Shown here in pieces: positions 49,501-61,597 of a DNA stretch of 64,000 nt. Numbering within the stretch: position 1 is the stretch's first letter; each line of letters begins with the position of its first letter. The position numbers and the translations under genes are program-made. Under the pieces are notes generated by a model. It was not told where the DNA came from, did not search any database, and saw only the letters and a program-made list of their open reading frames with translations. Location: positions 72,001 through 136,000 of the forward strand of contig NW_026111781.1 in the NCBI RefSeq assembly GCF_024679095.1, in the 5' to 3' direction. The DNA comes from Eriocheir sinensis (taxonomy: Eukaryota > Arthropoda > Malacostraca > Decapoda > Varunidae).

Positions 49501-52500
49501 AAGGAGTTGAAGAGGACATCCATCCCTGGCCTACATATACCTACTTAACCCTTTCTATCCGTGATGCAGACGTCGGCGTCACAGTATGGAAAGGGTCAAG
49601 AGGAAATGGAAGAGTATTAATCCTCTTCTAAACCTCTCGATCCTCCCCTAAATTCCTCTTAACCATTGTGATGATGTAGGTACTCAACTACTATGACATT
49701 GATGAATTATTTGAAATATATACTACATTTGTTAACCAAACTTACCACTGAACCATTACAATTTGTGTAGCCTTTGCTGTAGAGGATAAGAGCTTCTCCT
49801 TACCTGTGTGTAACTTGGTGTGCCTCTTGAGGGCATTGATAGCAAAGAAAGACTGGCCACAGACTTCACATGTGAACCGTCTTTCCCCTGTGTGGTAAAC
49901 AAGATGCATTTCCATATTGGCCTTGCGACTGAAGGCCTTTTTGCATACTGGACATTCAAAAGGCCGCTCTCCTGTGAAGGGTTGAATTAAAGGATTAGGA
50001 TATGAAAATGAAATTAACATCTGTAAATTATTCTAAAAGACTAATTTAAAGCCTATTGAAAATCAAATTTCTCAAAACTTAGTGCATGAAAGAAGCTTTA
50101 CTACTTCTCACATAACATTATTTTAACAAACCTTTGTGTATTCTCATATGTATTCTCAGGTTTGTCCTGGAGGAGAGTACCTTGCCACACATGGCACACT
50201 GACAAGGGTTGGGACCAAAGGTGTGTTTGTGGCGGATGTGGACCTCCATGTGGTTTTTAGTAGTGAAGAACTTCTGGCAGTGGTCACACTGATATGGCCG
50301 CCCATTGTTGTGTTCAGAGCGCTGGTGTTCTCTCAGCTCAGTCCTGCAACAACAAGGAACATTTAGGGTACCAAGCTGTACACACCATGCCAACTAGTAC
50401 TCATGAGAAAGAAGACAACTCAGGAAAAGTAGCAGGTATATTAAAAGTTACATTAAAAATTGATCATTGAACTTTATTTTTAGCTCTTTTTACCCTAACT
50501 CAAGTTGCCAGACAGAATTACAAAGTTTTATTCTAATGTGAGTACTAACTGGAGTGGAACTTCAAACAGGCCAACAAAAATTATGCACAGATAAGCGCAT
50601 GGAAACAAGCACATATTTCAGCACTTCTGGGCATCTTGCTGCTTATCCAATTAGAAAAAAATACCTTTAATATGACTTTTCATTATTTTGAATTATTTTC
50701 ATCAAACATTTCTTTCATTCTAAGCAGATTTCGCACCATATGGACCAAGCCAGGCACCCTAAACTAATTATTGACTATTTATATATCTTTCCCTTTTATG
50801 CGACTGAATAATATGAATAATGAAACTTCAAGTAGACAAAACAAGATTTACGTGATTAGCATTACACTACCAAAAGCAAGACTTGTCTAATCTATTTGTT
50901 TACAATTATGAATAAGACATGAAAACTACCTGTTGTAGAAGACAACGCGACATACACGACACTGTAGTGGCCCAGGCTTTCTTTTTCCAGACTCCTCCGC
51001 CTGGCCATCAGTGTCTCCAGCCTCACTGTTTTCTTCATCGCTGGTGAAGAAAAGTTTATAAGGTGTGGAAATCAATTATACTCATGAAATAGACAATCAA
51101 CCTTATGCAGGATTGGCAATATCCCCCCCCAAGGGTGTATGATTGACTGAGGAATACATTTCAGCTCCCTGGAAAATGAGTAGTTGTTGTAGTAGTTGAA
51201 CTAACTTTGTTGGTGGTGGTATTTTATTATTGTTTGTAATAGTAACCCCATAGAAGAAGAATAGTTATTCCTTTAATCAAATATATCGTAGCCTTGAGGG
51301 TACTGACTCTTTTTGCATTTGATAATCCTATACATGTGATGAACTTTCACTCATGAATGCAGCTCACCTTGCTCCACTCTCATCCATCTCTTGCTGCATT
51401 TCCTTCATGATATGAGAGCTTGGGTCAGGGTCATCACATGCTTCCTCTTCAACAGTGGCAGGGTCATCTACAGAAGCCTCTTGAAGACTATCAGCTTCAG
51501 GCTCCAGTCGTTGCCGCACACTCCTCTTGGTTGGTGAGGGTGCTGCGCGGAGGGCAGCTGCTGCCACGGGCACACAGCCTCTTGCTTTGCTGCCTCGTGG
51601 TCTGCCTCGTCTCTTTGGTGCTTTTACCGACATGTTTCTTTTACTTGTAATGATATCCTGGCCAGGGAGAATGCATAAATATTGGTGGATGTAATGGACA
51701 ACTGGAGTCAATAATGTTCAACCCTTTGAAGACTTTTCTCAAATAAAAGAAGAAGCCTCACTAACCTGCCTCTGGTGGTCTACTGCAGCCTGCTGAGCAC
51801 TGCGTGTCGGCCGCCCCAGCACCCTGCTGCCGGCTGATCTGCCTCTGCCACGACCACATGCCTAGGATAGTGGAGAAAAACCACTCGTAATATGGAAGGA
51901 ATACAATGTGGTACAGTAAATGATTATCTTCCAGTACTGCAATACTACTGCTCTTTCTATCTTATCCCTATTTTCATGCTCACTGCTCCTCTAAATTTGG
52001 AAAGTGCACGCCTCCACCCCTCCCGTGGCCCAAGTACACACAACTTTATAGTACTTAAGCTCAGCCCTGTGAAGTCCGACTTCCTATTGCAAGAGTTAAC
52101 CTAAACTCTATGAAAACTCTGGAACTACTTTCCTTCATTTATATTTCCTCCTTTCTACAACTTGAATCTTCAAGATGAGTGTATCAAGAAACCTCTTTGA
52201 CCATGGTTAAATATATTTGCTTTTCAGAATCTATACTGGGCCAGCAAAATAAAGGCATTTCTTTTTATAATTATCTTTTGTCCTTGGCCTGCCTCCTATT
52301 TTGAGTACATATATGAAAAGTTTGGGCACAATTTGTATTGGAATAAATGAAACTAGGAACTTGAACTTTACTAACCTTTGACTTCCCTTCAGCAGAATTC
52401 TGAGCAATCAAAATGTGGTCCAGCAAATGTTTTTTCAGCTGTGTCCACTGTTCATACTCTTGGCCGCAGAGATTACATGTCAAGTCATCTGTGCTCACCG

Positions 52501-54657
52501 TATACTTTTCTTCCACTTCCCTCTTTATTGTGGCAGATGAGTTCTTGGCTGGCAAAGGTGCAGGCACCTCACACACACCTGGGTTATCGTACTCTATGAC
52601 CAAAGACTCCACCACCTGAAAAGAATATCTAAATAAACAAATGACTTCGAGAGGAAATATTCTTTATTGCCAATATTCATTTATTATACAGAAATAAACA
52701 TGATTATTTAGATTACCTTTGGCTGTGATGAGTCAGGTACCCCAGAAGCAATCAAGTCATGTGATGTGGAGGTTGGCAGCTGGGCACCAAAACCCAGCAG
52801 CTCAGGCTGTGGGTCTGTCAACTCCTCCCCTTGGCCTTGAGGGCTGAGAGGAGTGTTAGGAGTCTGAGGTGTCAGGGGGCGAGGTGAGCCTGGGAGCACT
52901 TCGCTGTGTTGCTCCACCACACCCTCCACCTCCAACACGGGATACACGGCACTGCAAGGAACAAACACCAATCAGACCAATCATGATCTAGATCATCTAT
53001 TCTTCTGATGCTCTGCTCCCTCACGGGACCTTCCCTCCAGGAGGTGGCTGCGGCAGAAGTGTCACCATCTCTCCCTGTTCTGGCACTCCTTCTCAGCACA
53101 CTGAATCCTGCTACTTTCAACTCTCTTGCTCTAATACTTGCTCACCCTACTGATCCACTTCACAGGTAGTCCCTTACACCCTCTTCACAAATTAATTTTT
53201 CTTCGTTCTCATCACGTGTCCAAACCATCTCAGCGTAACATGCTTCACCCATTCGACCACTCCACAATCCACTCCTTTCACTGTCACACCTATACCAAAC
53301 CTTTCATTCACGCTTTCATTACTTTCTCCATCCCATCCTGAAACACTACATGCACCTCTTATATAACTCATTTCCACTGCATGTATTCCTGATTGCTGTG
53401 TTGTACTCTGTGTCATTGTTTCTGATGCATATGTGCATATGACAGAGTTGGCATGATATTACTGTTTATTCCCCTTTTCATCTCCATGCTCACACTTCTT
53501 CCTCTCATAACTCTCCACCTACCACCTGTCTGCCCTTCACTGCTCTTTCCCTCACCTCACTTTCCATACCTCCATGCTTACATAAAACTGTCACTAAATA
53601 TTCAAACTCAGTCACTTCCTCCATTCTCTCTTCCTCCATCACAAAGTAATATAGTCACATTTGTCCCCTTGACCCAGGCCCAGTCATTCCTGTCTCCCTA
53701 GCAACCCACTAATGCCCTTGATATGTGCCAATAGCCACCCTCCCAAATTATAATTCATCACATCATACAATAAAATGAGTCCTCCATTAAGGTAACTTCT
53801 GAAACAGATGATAAAAAGTATAACTACTCAAATTTCTTCTTTACATGCACTAAAATAGCTACATACTTTGTAAGATGTGGTGTTGCTGAGGATGGGGGTG
53901 CCTGTGGTGGTGGTGGAGGCTGTGGTGGAGGTGTTGGTGTTGGAAGGTGGGGTAGTGAAGGCTGGTCGCTGGCTTTCTGTTTGTGGCGTCCTGTTATCTC
54001 ATGGTCCCGCAGGCCCTTGGCGCCAACAGACTTAATACAAATGTCCACCATGCACCAGCGACACAGGGCGTACGTCTCCCCCTTGGCGGACGGACTAACC
54101 CACTGGTATTCATCCTCATATTTGGCACTGTAAAGATCATTACTAATATATAACAACCTAAATAACAAAACCAGCATGCAAGCCAGGAAATATAACTGAC
54201 CCGCAAAGAGAATGACCATGTACTACTGTGAAAGAAAAAAAATAGGTACCAGTACTTTGGATGTGTGTTGGTGTGTGATGTGTCATTGTGAGTCAGTCTT
54301 GGACACCTTTTTAGGTGTGAAGTTATTTATAATTTGCCTGTATTATATGTGGATTTGAGAAATCCTAAATATTTTTTAATAGAACTTTTGATATTCTTGC
54401 ATGCAGCACTGCCAGCTAAGTATGCACAATTAACAGCATGGGTAGGCTGCCCAGTCAAGTTGTACTGTACAGCTAACCTACAGTCCTGCTTTAACTGTGA
54501 TCACAACACTGAAGAAATTTAAAGAAAACATGATGCATCTAAGACAGTCACTCTTCACATATCTATACTTTGCTCACCTATACTTTGTCTCATACTTCTT
54601 CCTGCAGCGTGTCTGAGGGGCAGTGTCCGACTCCACCCCAGCCACAAAGACTGACAT
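46570..54657 (-). CDS. BED-like finger / AT-hook / ten C2H2 zinc-finger nuclear protein, 12 coding exons
   Basis: Coding exons: 54578-54657, 53867-54127, 52717-52951, 52376-52615, 51766-51861, 51368-51657, 50930-51040, 50132-50343, 49804-49971, 48943-49088, 47253-47405, 46570-47064. All join in phase to 828 aa. Residues about 26-80 hold a BED-like CCHH module (EYQWVSP, YALCRWC, LRDHEITGRHK). Residues about 239-259 form C2H2 finger 1 (CNLCGQEYEQWTQLKKHLLD). Residues 275-293 are GRGRGRS and LGRPTR, and 318-326 are KRRGRPRGS, a canonical AT-hook. Residues 428-676 hold nine more fingers, several joined by TGE(R/K)-type linkers (HTGERRF, HTGERPY), as in sequence-specific DNA binders. The tail is His/Pro rich (SHSHPHSHPHLAPHSH). 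An in-frame TAG in the predicted leader supports ATG 54657. It is probably a transcription or chromatin factor; I do not recognise the orthologue. Confidence 0.92.
51930..52310 (+). mobile_element. LINE 3' end fragment (family A)
   Basis: It contains TGGAACTACTTTCCTTCATT and CCTTTCTACAACTTGAATCT (the degraded WNxLP...LN coding end), then GAGTGTATCAAGAAACCTC and a tail TTTTGTCCTTGGCCTGCCTC. The upstream part (TTTCATGCTCACTGCTCCTC) matches 39690-39830. Confidence 0.55.
53140..53450 (-). mobile_element. LINE reverse transcriptase C-terminal fragment (family C)
   Basis: On the minus strand it reads HAVEMSYIRGAC, GWDGESNESVNERFGIGV, CGVVEWVKHVTLRWFGHVM. The VEWVKxxTLRWFGHxxR motif is a hallmark of the C-terminal region of arthropod non-LTR retrotransposons. 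It lies in an intron of the zinc-finger gene. Confidence 0.7.
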
Positions 54658-54691
54658 GCTTCTTACTGCTCTGCAGCCATTATCACCAAGT
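54578..54691 (-). promoter_or_regulatory. First coding exon of the zinc-finger gene with 5-codon upstream ORF
   Basis: An acceptor TTGTTTCAG/ACTTGG opens the exon at 54691. The first ATG reads ATG GCT GCA GAG CAG TAA and sits in good Kozak context (A at -3, G at +4). The main ATG (54657) lies 2 nt past its stop codon, in weaker context. This arrangement is typical of translational attenuation; the effect here is inferred. Confidence 0.5.
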
Positions 54692-55024
54692 CTGAAACAA
54701 AAATAGTAATTAAAACAGAGGAACTGGTGAGAAAAGGGGGGGGGGGGTATGGCTGAGTGCCCCCTCCTCCTATAAATGCAACTGGAGGCCTATCATATTA
54801 GGCCACAAGGGGTAGAGAGAATACGGATGTATTTGCCTCAAATGTACCGACCAAATCAAACTAAATCACGTATCCTTTAATCATAGTAAGGTTTGGGTAT
54901 ATATTCAGAAGAATGACAGCTGCAGTTCCTTTGATTGAGGTGACGGTTTGTATGTTGGCAATTAAATATGGTTGTGTAGTGCAGCGACTTGCCTGATGGG
55001 CGAGCCTCCCATAACTCACTCTGT

Positions 55025-55195
55025 GAGGGGGGTACTGGTACCTCTTTGGCTGACTGGTTAACAAGTGGCTTTCCAGTCTCTTTGGTCGCGGGTTTGATCC
55101 ACTGCGCCGGCAAAATGTTTCCTCATCTGAATAATTTTTTGTGTTTCGTTACACGCAGAGGTCGTGTGGGAGTGTTGTAAAGAGTAAAATTCTGC
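55025..55195 (+). mobile_element. tRNA-derived SINE, family 2 (truncated copy 3)
   Basis: GGTACCTCTTTGGCTGACTGG and GGTCGCGGGTTTGATCC align with the head of the SINE at 60345. TTTTTGTGTTTCGTTACACG and GTGTGGGAGTGTTG align with its body. It lies upstream of the zinc-finger first coding exon. Confidence 0.65.
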
Positions 55196-55280
55196 GTTTC
55201 AGTTGAGCCACAGCCTCAAATATCTCAAAATATCATATATAATAATGATAATAATAATGTTTTATTTAAGCCCAGCATAC

Positions 55281-55282
<2 letters not shown>

Positions 55283-55366
<84 letters not shown>
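55283..55366. repeat. (TA)n microsatellite
   Basis: A TA run of about 84 bp in the predicted first intron of the zinc-finger gene. Confidence 0.95.
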
Positions 55367-55371
<5 letters not shown>

Positions 55372-55719
55372 GGAAAAGAAAAATGAACAAGATCGAAACC
55401 TAACTGCAATAGGCTGGACCGCAGCCGCCAGCCTGATTATCTCATTCGCGTCAGCAATGGTGGCATGGTTGTTATATTAGTTTAGATTCATTTCTAAACA
55501 TGCACCTTTGTATTATGGTTAAAGGACATGCATTTTTGGCCTCTAACCATATAATGAAGAGGCACAAGGTATTTTGAGGTGGTGAAGCTAAACCAAACAC
55601 TTACAACAGCAACTTCTAAACAAAATAAACCGTTGAAAATTACCCACAAATCTAGGACGTTATGATCAAATGTGATACTGGACACAGGCCATTTGGAGGC
55701 AGAGGCAGCCCCTCCCCCT

Positions 55720-56000
55720 CCCTCTCCCCCACCCTGCCTTCAGTAACCCTGCCATGTCCTCGAGACCCCTCCCCACCTGCCCTGCCAACGGTGACCCTTC
55801 CCCGCTCCAGTCCTAAGTAACCCTGCCCCACTGACCTCTCCCCCCTACCGTGCCCTCTTGAGATGCCTGCCCCCTACCCTCAGTAACCCTGCCATGCCCT
55901 CTGAGACCACTTTCACCCCTGCTCCCCCTCCCTACCCTCAGTAACCCTGTCTGCCATGCCCTCTGAGACCCCTCCCCCCTGCCCTCCCCACACACACCGA
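55720..56000 (+). repeat. C-rich minisatellite next to the zinc-finger leader exon
   Basis: CAGTAACCCTGCCATG(C/T)CCT, followed by GAGACC and C-rich spacers, recurs about four times with a period of about 60-70 bp. Confidence 0.65.
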
Positions 56001-56005
56001 CTCAC

Positions 56006-56260
56006 TCCGGAGGCTGGCACTATTTTCCTCTGCTGGGTGTCCTCGCGGGGCCCGTGCCTCGGCGCTCCATTGCTCGGTGCTGGGCAGGTGTGTGGGCGCC
56101 GCGGTGGCAGGTGTGGAAGCAGGTGTAGCAGTGACAGGCCAGTGTGCGAGGCGGCGTGGATGTGACGCGCCACACAACAACCACCACAAAGATGGACGGC
56201 GAGGCTGTGGCGGCGGGGCGCGCGGCGGGTCACGGTCACCTCTGCAGGTGAACACTGAAC
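56006..56260 (-). promoter_or_regulatory. Probable GC-rich 5' leader exon and promoter region of the zinc-finger gene
   Basis: On the minus strand this CpG-rich stretch ends in a good donor, CCGGA/GTGAGT, at 56006. It could join to the acceptor at 54691. It holds a short upstream ORF (ATGGAGCGC... to TAG), and that TAG is in frame with the main start, so the exon would be non-coding. The transcription start is not visible. This is inference from splice consensus and CpG content. Confidence 0.4.
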
Positions 56261-57844
56261 AAAAAACATTATGAGCACCCCCACTGTCTGCTGACTATTC
56301 CAATGGTGGTCTGTTCCGTCGAGAGTTTTGTGATAAAAAATATACAGGGAAATATAAAGCTTATAGATCGTGTTTGGTAAACAGCGGTTTCATTAATTAA
56401 CGTGCCAATATCTCGTTTCCTATTTCTTCCGCTCTTCTGTTATCACGTATGTTTTCTACTAACCTCTAAACCATAGAAAGGAGTAGAGAGATCGCAATAA
56501 GTGTAAAAATAGTTATGAAATGTACGTGCGTGAACCCGCGCGGCCGCGGGCAGCCGACAGCGTCCCGCGGCAGTCAAAACCCGCGGCCAACCACTACTAA
56601 AACACAATAGGCTCCGTCTACGGGGGACTTCACTCCCTACCCCTTCTAGGAGCAAAAGACAGGTGAACACACATAAACCTCCCCACTGGGGGCTAACAGA
56701 TATTAACCCAGTAACGTACGCTTAAGGCTGCATGGATTACAGTAGGATTAGTGTGCACCTTTGCAATATTTTTCCGGTTCATTTTTGCGAGTTTGCTTTC
56801 TTTGCCAGATTAATCAGAAGACGATAATGGGACAGGACCGACTGCCCTGCCATCTTCGGTGTCCAGTGCCTGAAAGTAGGTAACCCAAAAAGCGCTGCCA
56901 GCACGCAATAAAATGTATTTAGAGCCCCACCCTTGGCAAGCAGACCTTGTGAAGGCACTCTGCCAAACAACATGAGGTGCCCGGGCCAGCACAAGCCGCT
57001 GGGCAACACGTAACAAATGCTCTGCTCAGCATCAAAGACACCACTGAAATGGCACAGCTGTCACTGAATTCATTGCCTTTGTCAATGAAAAGGTGTACAA
57101 AACAAAAACAAATGTAAATGGATGTATATCGTTTTATTATTATATTCTGTTTTAAATTGCTTTATTTTTTAGATAACTGTACTTAATTCCCTATTTAAGT
57201 CACTCCTCTACACATGACACATACTATCTGCCAGCAGCACCATTATCACCTGCACAATGATAATCCAACACAGTTGTTCCTTTGTAAGTCCGTGGATTAC
57301 TTACAGTTTTGTCGTCCACTACTACTGTAACGTTCATTCATTCACTCACAATTAATATTTCAAAACTACCACTGAACTTCCTAAAAACTTTAAAATAAAG
57401 GAGGGAGCACAAATATTTCAATCTTGAAAAGATTATTAAATTATACAGAATACATATATATACAGAATACAGTTACATGCGAGTCAACAATTACTTGCGT
57501 GACAGTTTATAGTGTTCTTGTGGGTGTACAGGGGTGCGTGATGTCACCATGGCTTTCTAACGTGCACATGGACAGTTGTATGCGAGAAATGAAAACCATC
57601 TGAGTGGGGTAGTTAGGTTCAACGCTGAAAGTGAGAGGTACAGTATAGTGTCACTGGTGGCAGGCCTGTTTGTATATGATACAGTATGTTTGCATATGAT
57701 ATAGTATTGTTAGCAGAGTATGAGGAGGTGCTGCAGGCCCACACCTATGCCGCCAACAGTGACTTAGCTCAAGAGGGCATATTGGTGGCTCATCCGTGAA
57801 GGAGCAGGGCTTTGAAAATCTAGATAGAGCAACAAGCTGCCAGC

Positions 57845-60236
57845 CTACTGAAGTCGCCCCCTGTTAACTATTTCATTTTGAAATGGGAGACTGCCGGGGT
57901 GGGAGTTGAAGTAATTTGTGAAGGAGCCCCTGATGTTTTCTGCCTCGAATGCAAACATATTGGCACCCAATCTCCCGGTCACATCTGACAGGCACATATT
58001 TTCCCCTCCCATGTCAAGCGCTGTCGGTACCCCCTCCCTGTCCCTCATGAAATTGTGTAGCACACCAATTGCTTTCACCAGTGTGTCAATTGTTTCTGAT
58101 TTGCCAATGATGGGTTGCCGGAGGATGCGCCAGTTCGATCGTCACCATTATGCCGAAGGCACTCTCAACAACCCTCCGTGCACGGCTCAATCGGTTTGTT
58201 TTCTGGCGGGCTACTCCCAGGGTAAGGCCGCATGAGGTGGGGTTTTAGAGGAAATGCCTCATCCCCCACAAACACATATGGCAAATCTCCGTTTTGAGCC
58301 TTTGGAAGGGACAGGCAGCCATCCTCCAGCGCAATCTCGAACGCTGACTGGGCGAACACACTCGCATCATGTTCCCTCCCATAGGATCTAATATCCAGGA
58401 AAATGAACCGATACGAGGCATCTGCTACAGCCATCAGGATCGTGCTGAAGGTCCTCTTGTGATTGAAGTATGAAGAGCCGGACAGGTCCGTTTTTTTTAA
58501 TCTGGACGTGCTAGCCATCTACTGCACCTATTTTGGAGAAAAGTTTTTCTTTTTAGAAAAGGAAACAAGTGCAATAAACAAATAAGAAACAAAGAAAGGA
58601 GTTAATTAAATTATAAGAGCCTTTGACTCCACTCAATCCAAAATAGCTGTGTGGGGATAGGGCATTCAGTTATAGAAAGATCGTTGATGAACACCATATA
58701 TAGAATGGGAGATAAAACAAAGCCCAGCAGAATACAACTGTTGGTAGGCTTGGGTGTAGAACAGCGACAGTCGCCCACAGCAGATACAGATTAGCTATGC
58801 ACATATAACTTGCTAATTCATACTGGTAGGGGCCGGAGTGACCTGCTGCCTTTACTTTGACTCCCATTTCTGACTTACTTTAAATTGCAGAATTTTAAGG
58901 TCTTATGGTAGCTACATAATAAAACAGTGTCAACTTATTCAGTATCAAGTGTAAAGACATGCATTGAAAAAATGACATTACAGAACAACAGATACTGGTT
59001 TAATGTAAAAAATTTTTTAACCAAGGAATTTCTCAAAACATACCCAGACAATGAGGAAAGTTTCATCTATCGTTGAATTCCTCAGCGATCCTCGTCCAGT
59101 CCTCAGGAGTTGCAGGCTTAGGCATGGAGAGGGGACCAACTACCTCCCATATGGCCTGGCACACTTCTCGTATGATCTTGCACACGGTTGACCTCCCCAC
59201 GCAGAAATAGCGGGCAACATTCCTCTGGCTCATGCCTGTAGCCAAATATCTGTCGGAAAAGAATATTCCATTAGTCTAGGGAACCCTTTATAATTTATAT
59301 ATTGATTAAAAATGACAGTATCATTCCAATTCAGGCCAACAGTGATTTTGGCAAACAAAATGTTAGTTTGTATAAATTTATTATGTTAGGAAATGAATTG
59401 AACCACGAAGTGTAAGGTGACTAGATTTCTGATACAAAATCCAGGGACATTTTCGGTTCAGAGGCGTAAAAACCTCCAAAACATAGTGTTTTTGTCATTG
59501 AAAAACTAAAACGGAGACACTGCCCTTACCATTCATAAAGCAGCATTCAAAAGTTTCTCTCACCCTATTCATCCTAAATTGCAAAGGAATTGAATAAAAA
59601 TTCAATTGATTAACTGTTTCCACTATTACTATTGAAGTGGGCAGGCAACCAACACTCATGTCAGTGCAGCCTTACTGTCACATTTTGTGAACAGGCCTGC
59701 AACTTGGAAGGTTTATGGATAGTAGAGGGCAAAATACGTCCACGAGTTTTGGAGGAGGGTGGCTAGTGAAGCGAGCATACGGAGGTGGGGTAATTTCTGT
59801 GAATATCAAGTAAGTTTAGGGCCATTTTTTGGCTGGTGAAGAAAACTACACGGGACACGGGCATGAGTGCTGGTTCCTACCATTATTATGTATAGGATTC
59901 ACGATCAACATACCTTAGTGTTATTCCCAAGCGCTCAGGTACACCGACAGGATCCCTGAACGTTGTGACCTGCTTCTCGACGTAAGGGCCGACTAGCTCC
60001 AAGAGTTTATCAAAGGTGGCTGGAGTCATCCGGTAAGCAGCGTGGAACGCTTCTCCATCGAACAACTTCTCTGCCTCCATAGCCCTATGTTCCCCGCGAA
60101 GTGGCCTCCCCGCACACAGCTGGCGTGTCCAGAACCTTCGCCTCCTCCTAGCTGGCCTCTCTTCTTCTCCAGCAGCAAGCAGAGCGACAACAATCAAGAA
60201 GTCGTTGTGGTTCAGGCCGGCCATGTTTGTCAACAT
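57845..60236 (-). pseudogene. HARBI1-like: HARBI1-like PIF/Harbinger transposase gene, spliced but disrupted
   Basis: Exons by splice consensus: 59914-60236, 59044-59249, 57845-58527. The first holds a basic N-terminus and helical region (MTPATFDKLLELVGPYVEKQ). The second holds ATGMSQRNVARYFCVGRSTV (helix-turn-helix-like). The third holds the DDE_Tnp_4 nuclease motifs: AVDG, SSYFNHKRTFSTILMAVADA, VFVGDEAFPLKPHLMRPY, RRVVESAFGI, and a C-terminus with AIGVLHNFMRD. Phases match across both introns. Breaks: a TGA at 59063-59065 where the family has Trp before NFPHC; a TAG at 58511-58513 just after AVDG; a frameshift at an 8-A run (about 58488-58497); and at least two more frameshifts between about 58130 and 58230. 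It is therefore a decayed transposase or a dead domesticated HARBI1 relative. No Myb/SANT partner gene is seen nearby. Confidence 0.87.
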
Positions 60237-60344
60237 AAGGCACGCGACGGAGGAGTAGCTATCTCATCCCTGACGGGCGACCGCTGTTTCGCTGACGTAA
60301 TTTTGACTTCATTAATGTCGACGGATGCCGTCAAGACGGAATAG

Positions 60345-60655
60345 TGGGAACCCCGCCTTAGCCAGTGGGGTACCTCTTTGGCCGACTCGGTAGGGAGTGG
60401 CTCTCCCGTCACGCTGGTCGCGGGTTCAATCCCAGGCAGCCGGCGAATACCCTGATCTTGATTAATTTCTCGTGTGTTTCGAAACATGCAGAGGGCGTGT
60501 TGGGGAATAGAGGAAATAGAAAATGAAGCTCCCGGGGCTTGACAGTGGTGGCAGCGGTGGGATCCACCGCAGGGTTCACGCAGCGCCGGTCCCAGTCGGG
60601 ACATGCTCATGTGGTGCTGTGGATGCCTACATGCTTAAGTACCAGAGGAGCCTAA
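60345..60655 (+). mobile_element. tRNA-derived SINE, family 2 (copy 1)
   Basis: It has a tRNA-like head with an A-box-like TGGCCGACTCGGTAGGGAG and a B-box GCGGGTTCAATCCC. The body runs AATTTCTCGTGTGTTTCGAA, then a GGAAATAGAAAATGAAGCTC segment, up to the MITE border. The same family appears inverted at 61282-61593 and truncated at 55025-55195. Confidence 0.7.
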
Positions 60656-61281
60656 GGGTTCGTTCACACTCCAAGTAGAGCAGGGCAGAGCGGAGCAGAG
60701 CGGAGCAGAGCAGAGCAGAGCAGAGCTGAGCGGAGCGGAGCGGTTAGGTGTTCACATATAAGCAGAGCAGGGCGACCTGCACAAGAATCATTCGCAGGCA
60801 ACAGCCCGATAAACTCTTCGGTGTTTATCTGGAAGGATGATGAAAAAATTTAACGATTTACAAAGGAACATGGAATTTCGTTGTTAAAGCCAAGTCCCAT
60901 AGCTGTGTGGGTCACTGATGATTGGGTATAGGATCAGAATATCACCAAATTAGCTTTTCTAAGCCTACGGCTATTATATATCGTTAAAGTGTATCTCAAC
61001 TATGCACAATCTGGTCAGTTTTTTTGTAATTTTTGCGTCAGCAATAAAAACTCACCTTTATAGATAGCTTCTTGGCCATGTTGATTGAAGGGTGGAGCCG
61101 TGGAGGACCGCTAGCTGCGAGCAGCAGAAAATACGACCAAATTTCCCGAGCGTGCCGCTCCGCTCCGCGCTGCGCCGCTCTGCTTGCGGTGTGAACACCT
61201 GAGCGTCTGTTCATTCAAAACCATGTAAAAATGAATGCCGCTCCGCTCCGCTCTGCTCTGCTTGTAGTGTGAACGAACCCT
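60656..61281 (+). mobile_element. MITE with GGGTTCGTTCACAC ends (copy 1)
   Basis: The left end GGGTTCGTTCACACT and right end AGTGTGAACGAACCC are perfect inverted repeats. TAA/TAG flank them, consistent with a 3-bp TWA target as used by PIF/Harbinger. Inside each end is an array of AGAGCGG/AGAGCAG hexamer-like repeats and a second inverted pair (AGGTGTTCACA ... GTGTGAACACCT). The middle is AT-rich and non-coding. Assignment to Harbinger is inferred from the ends and from the nearby transposase. Confidence 0.7.
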
Positions 61282-61593
61282 AGGCTCCTTTGGTACTCCA
61301 GCACGTAGGCATCCACAGCACCACATGAGCATGTCCCGACTGCGACGGGCGCTATGTGAACCCTGCGGTGGATCCCACCGCTGCCACCACTGTCATGCCC
61401 CGGGAGCTTCATTTTCTATTTCCTCTATTTCCCAACACGCCCTCTGCGTGTTTCGAAACACACGAGAAATTAATCAAGATCAGGGTATTCGCCGGCTGCC
61501 TGGGATTGAACCCGCGACCAGCGTGACGGGAGAGCCACTCCTTACCGAGTCGGCCAAAGAGGTACCCCACTGGCTAAGGCGGGGTTCCCACCC
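61282..61593 (-). mobile_element. tRNA-derived SINE, family 2 (inverted copy 2)
   Basis: This is the reverse complement of the SINE at 60345-60655. It carries GGGATTGAACCCGCG (B-box complement), CCGAGTCGGCCA (A-box complement) and the same MITE-adjacent tail. With copy 1 it makes about 310-bp arms around MITE copy 1. Confidence 0.7.
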
Positions 61594-61597
61594 AAGC

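Noticed and set aside
49551..49605. Short TTAACCCTTTC ... GACGTCGGCGTC ... GAAAGGGTCAA palindrome in a zinc-finger intron
   Set aside because: It may be a tiny relative of the TTAA MITEs, but at about 55 bp it is too short to classify.
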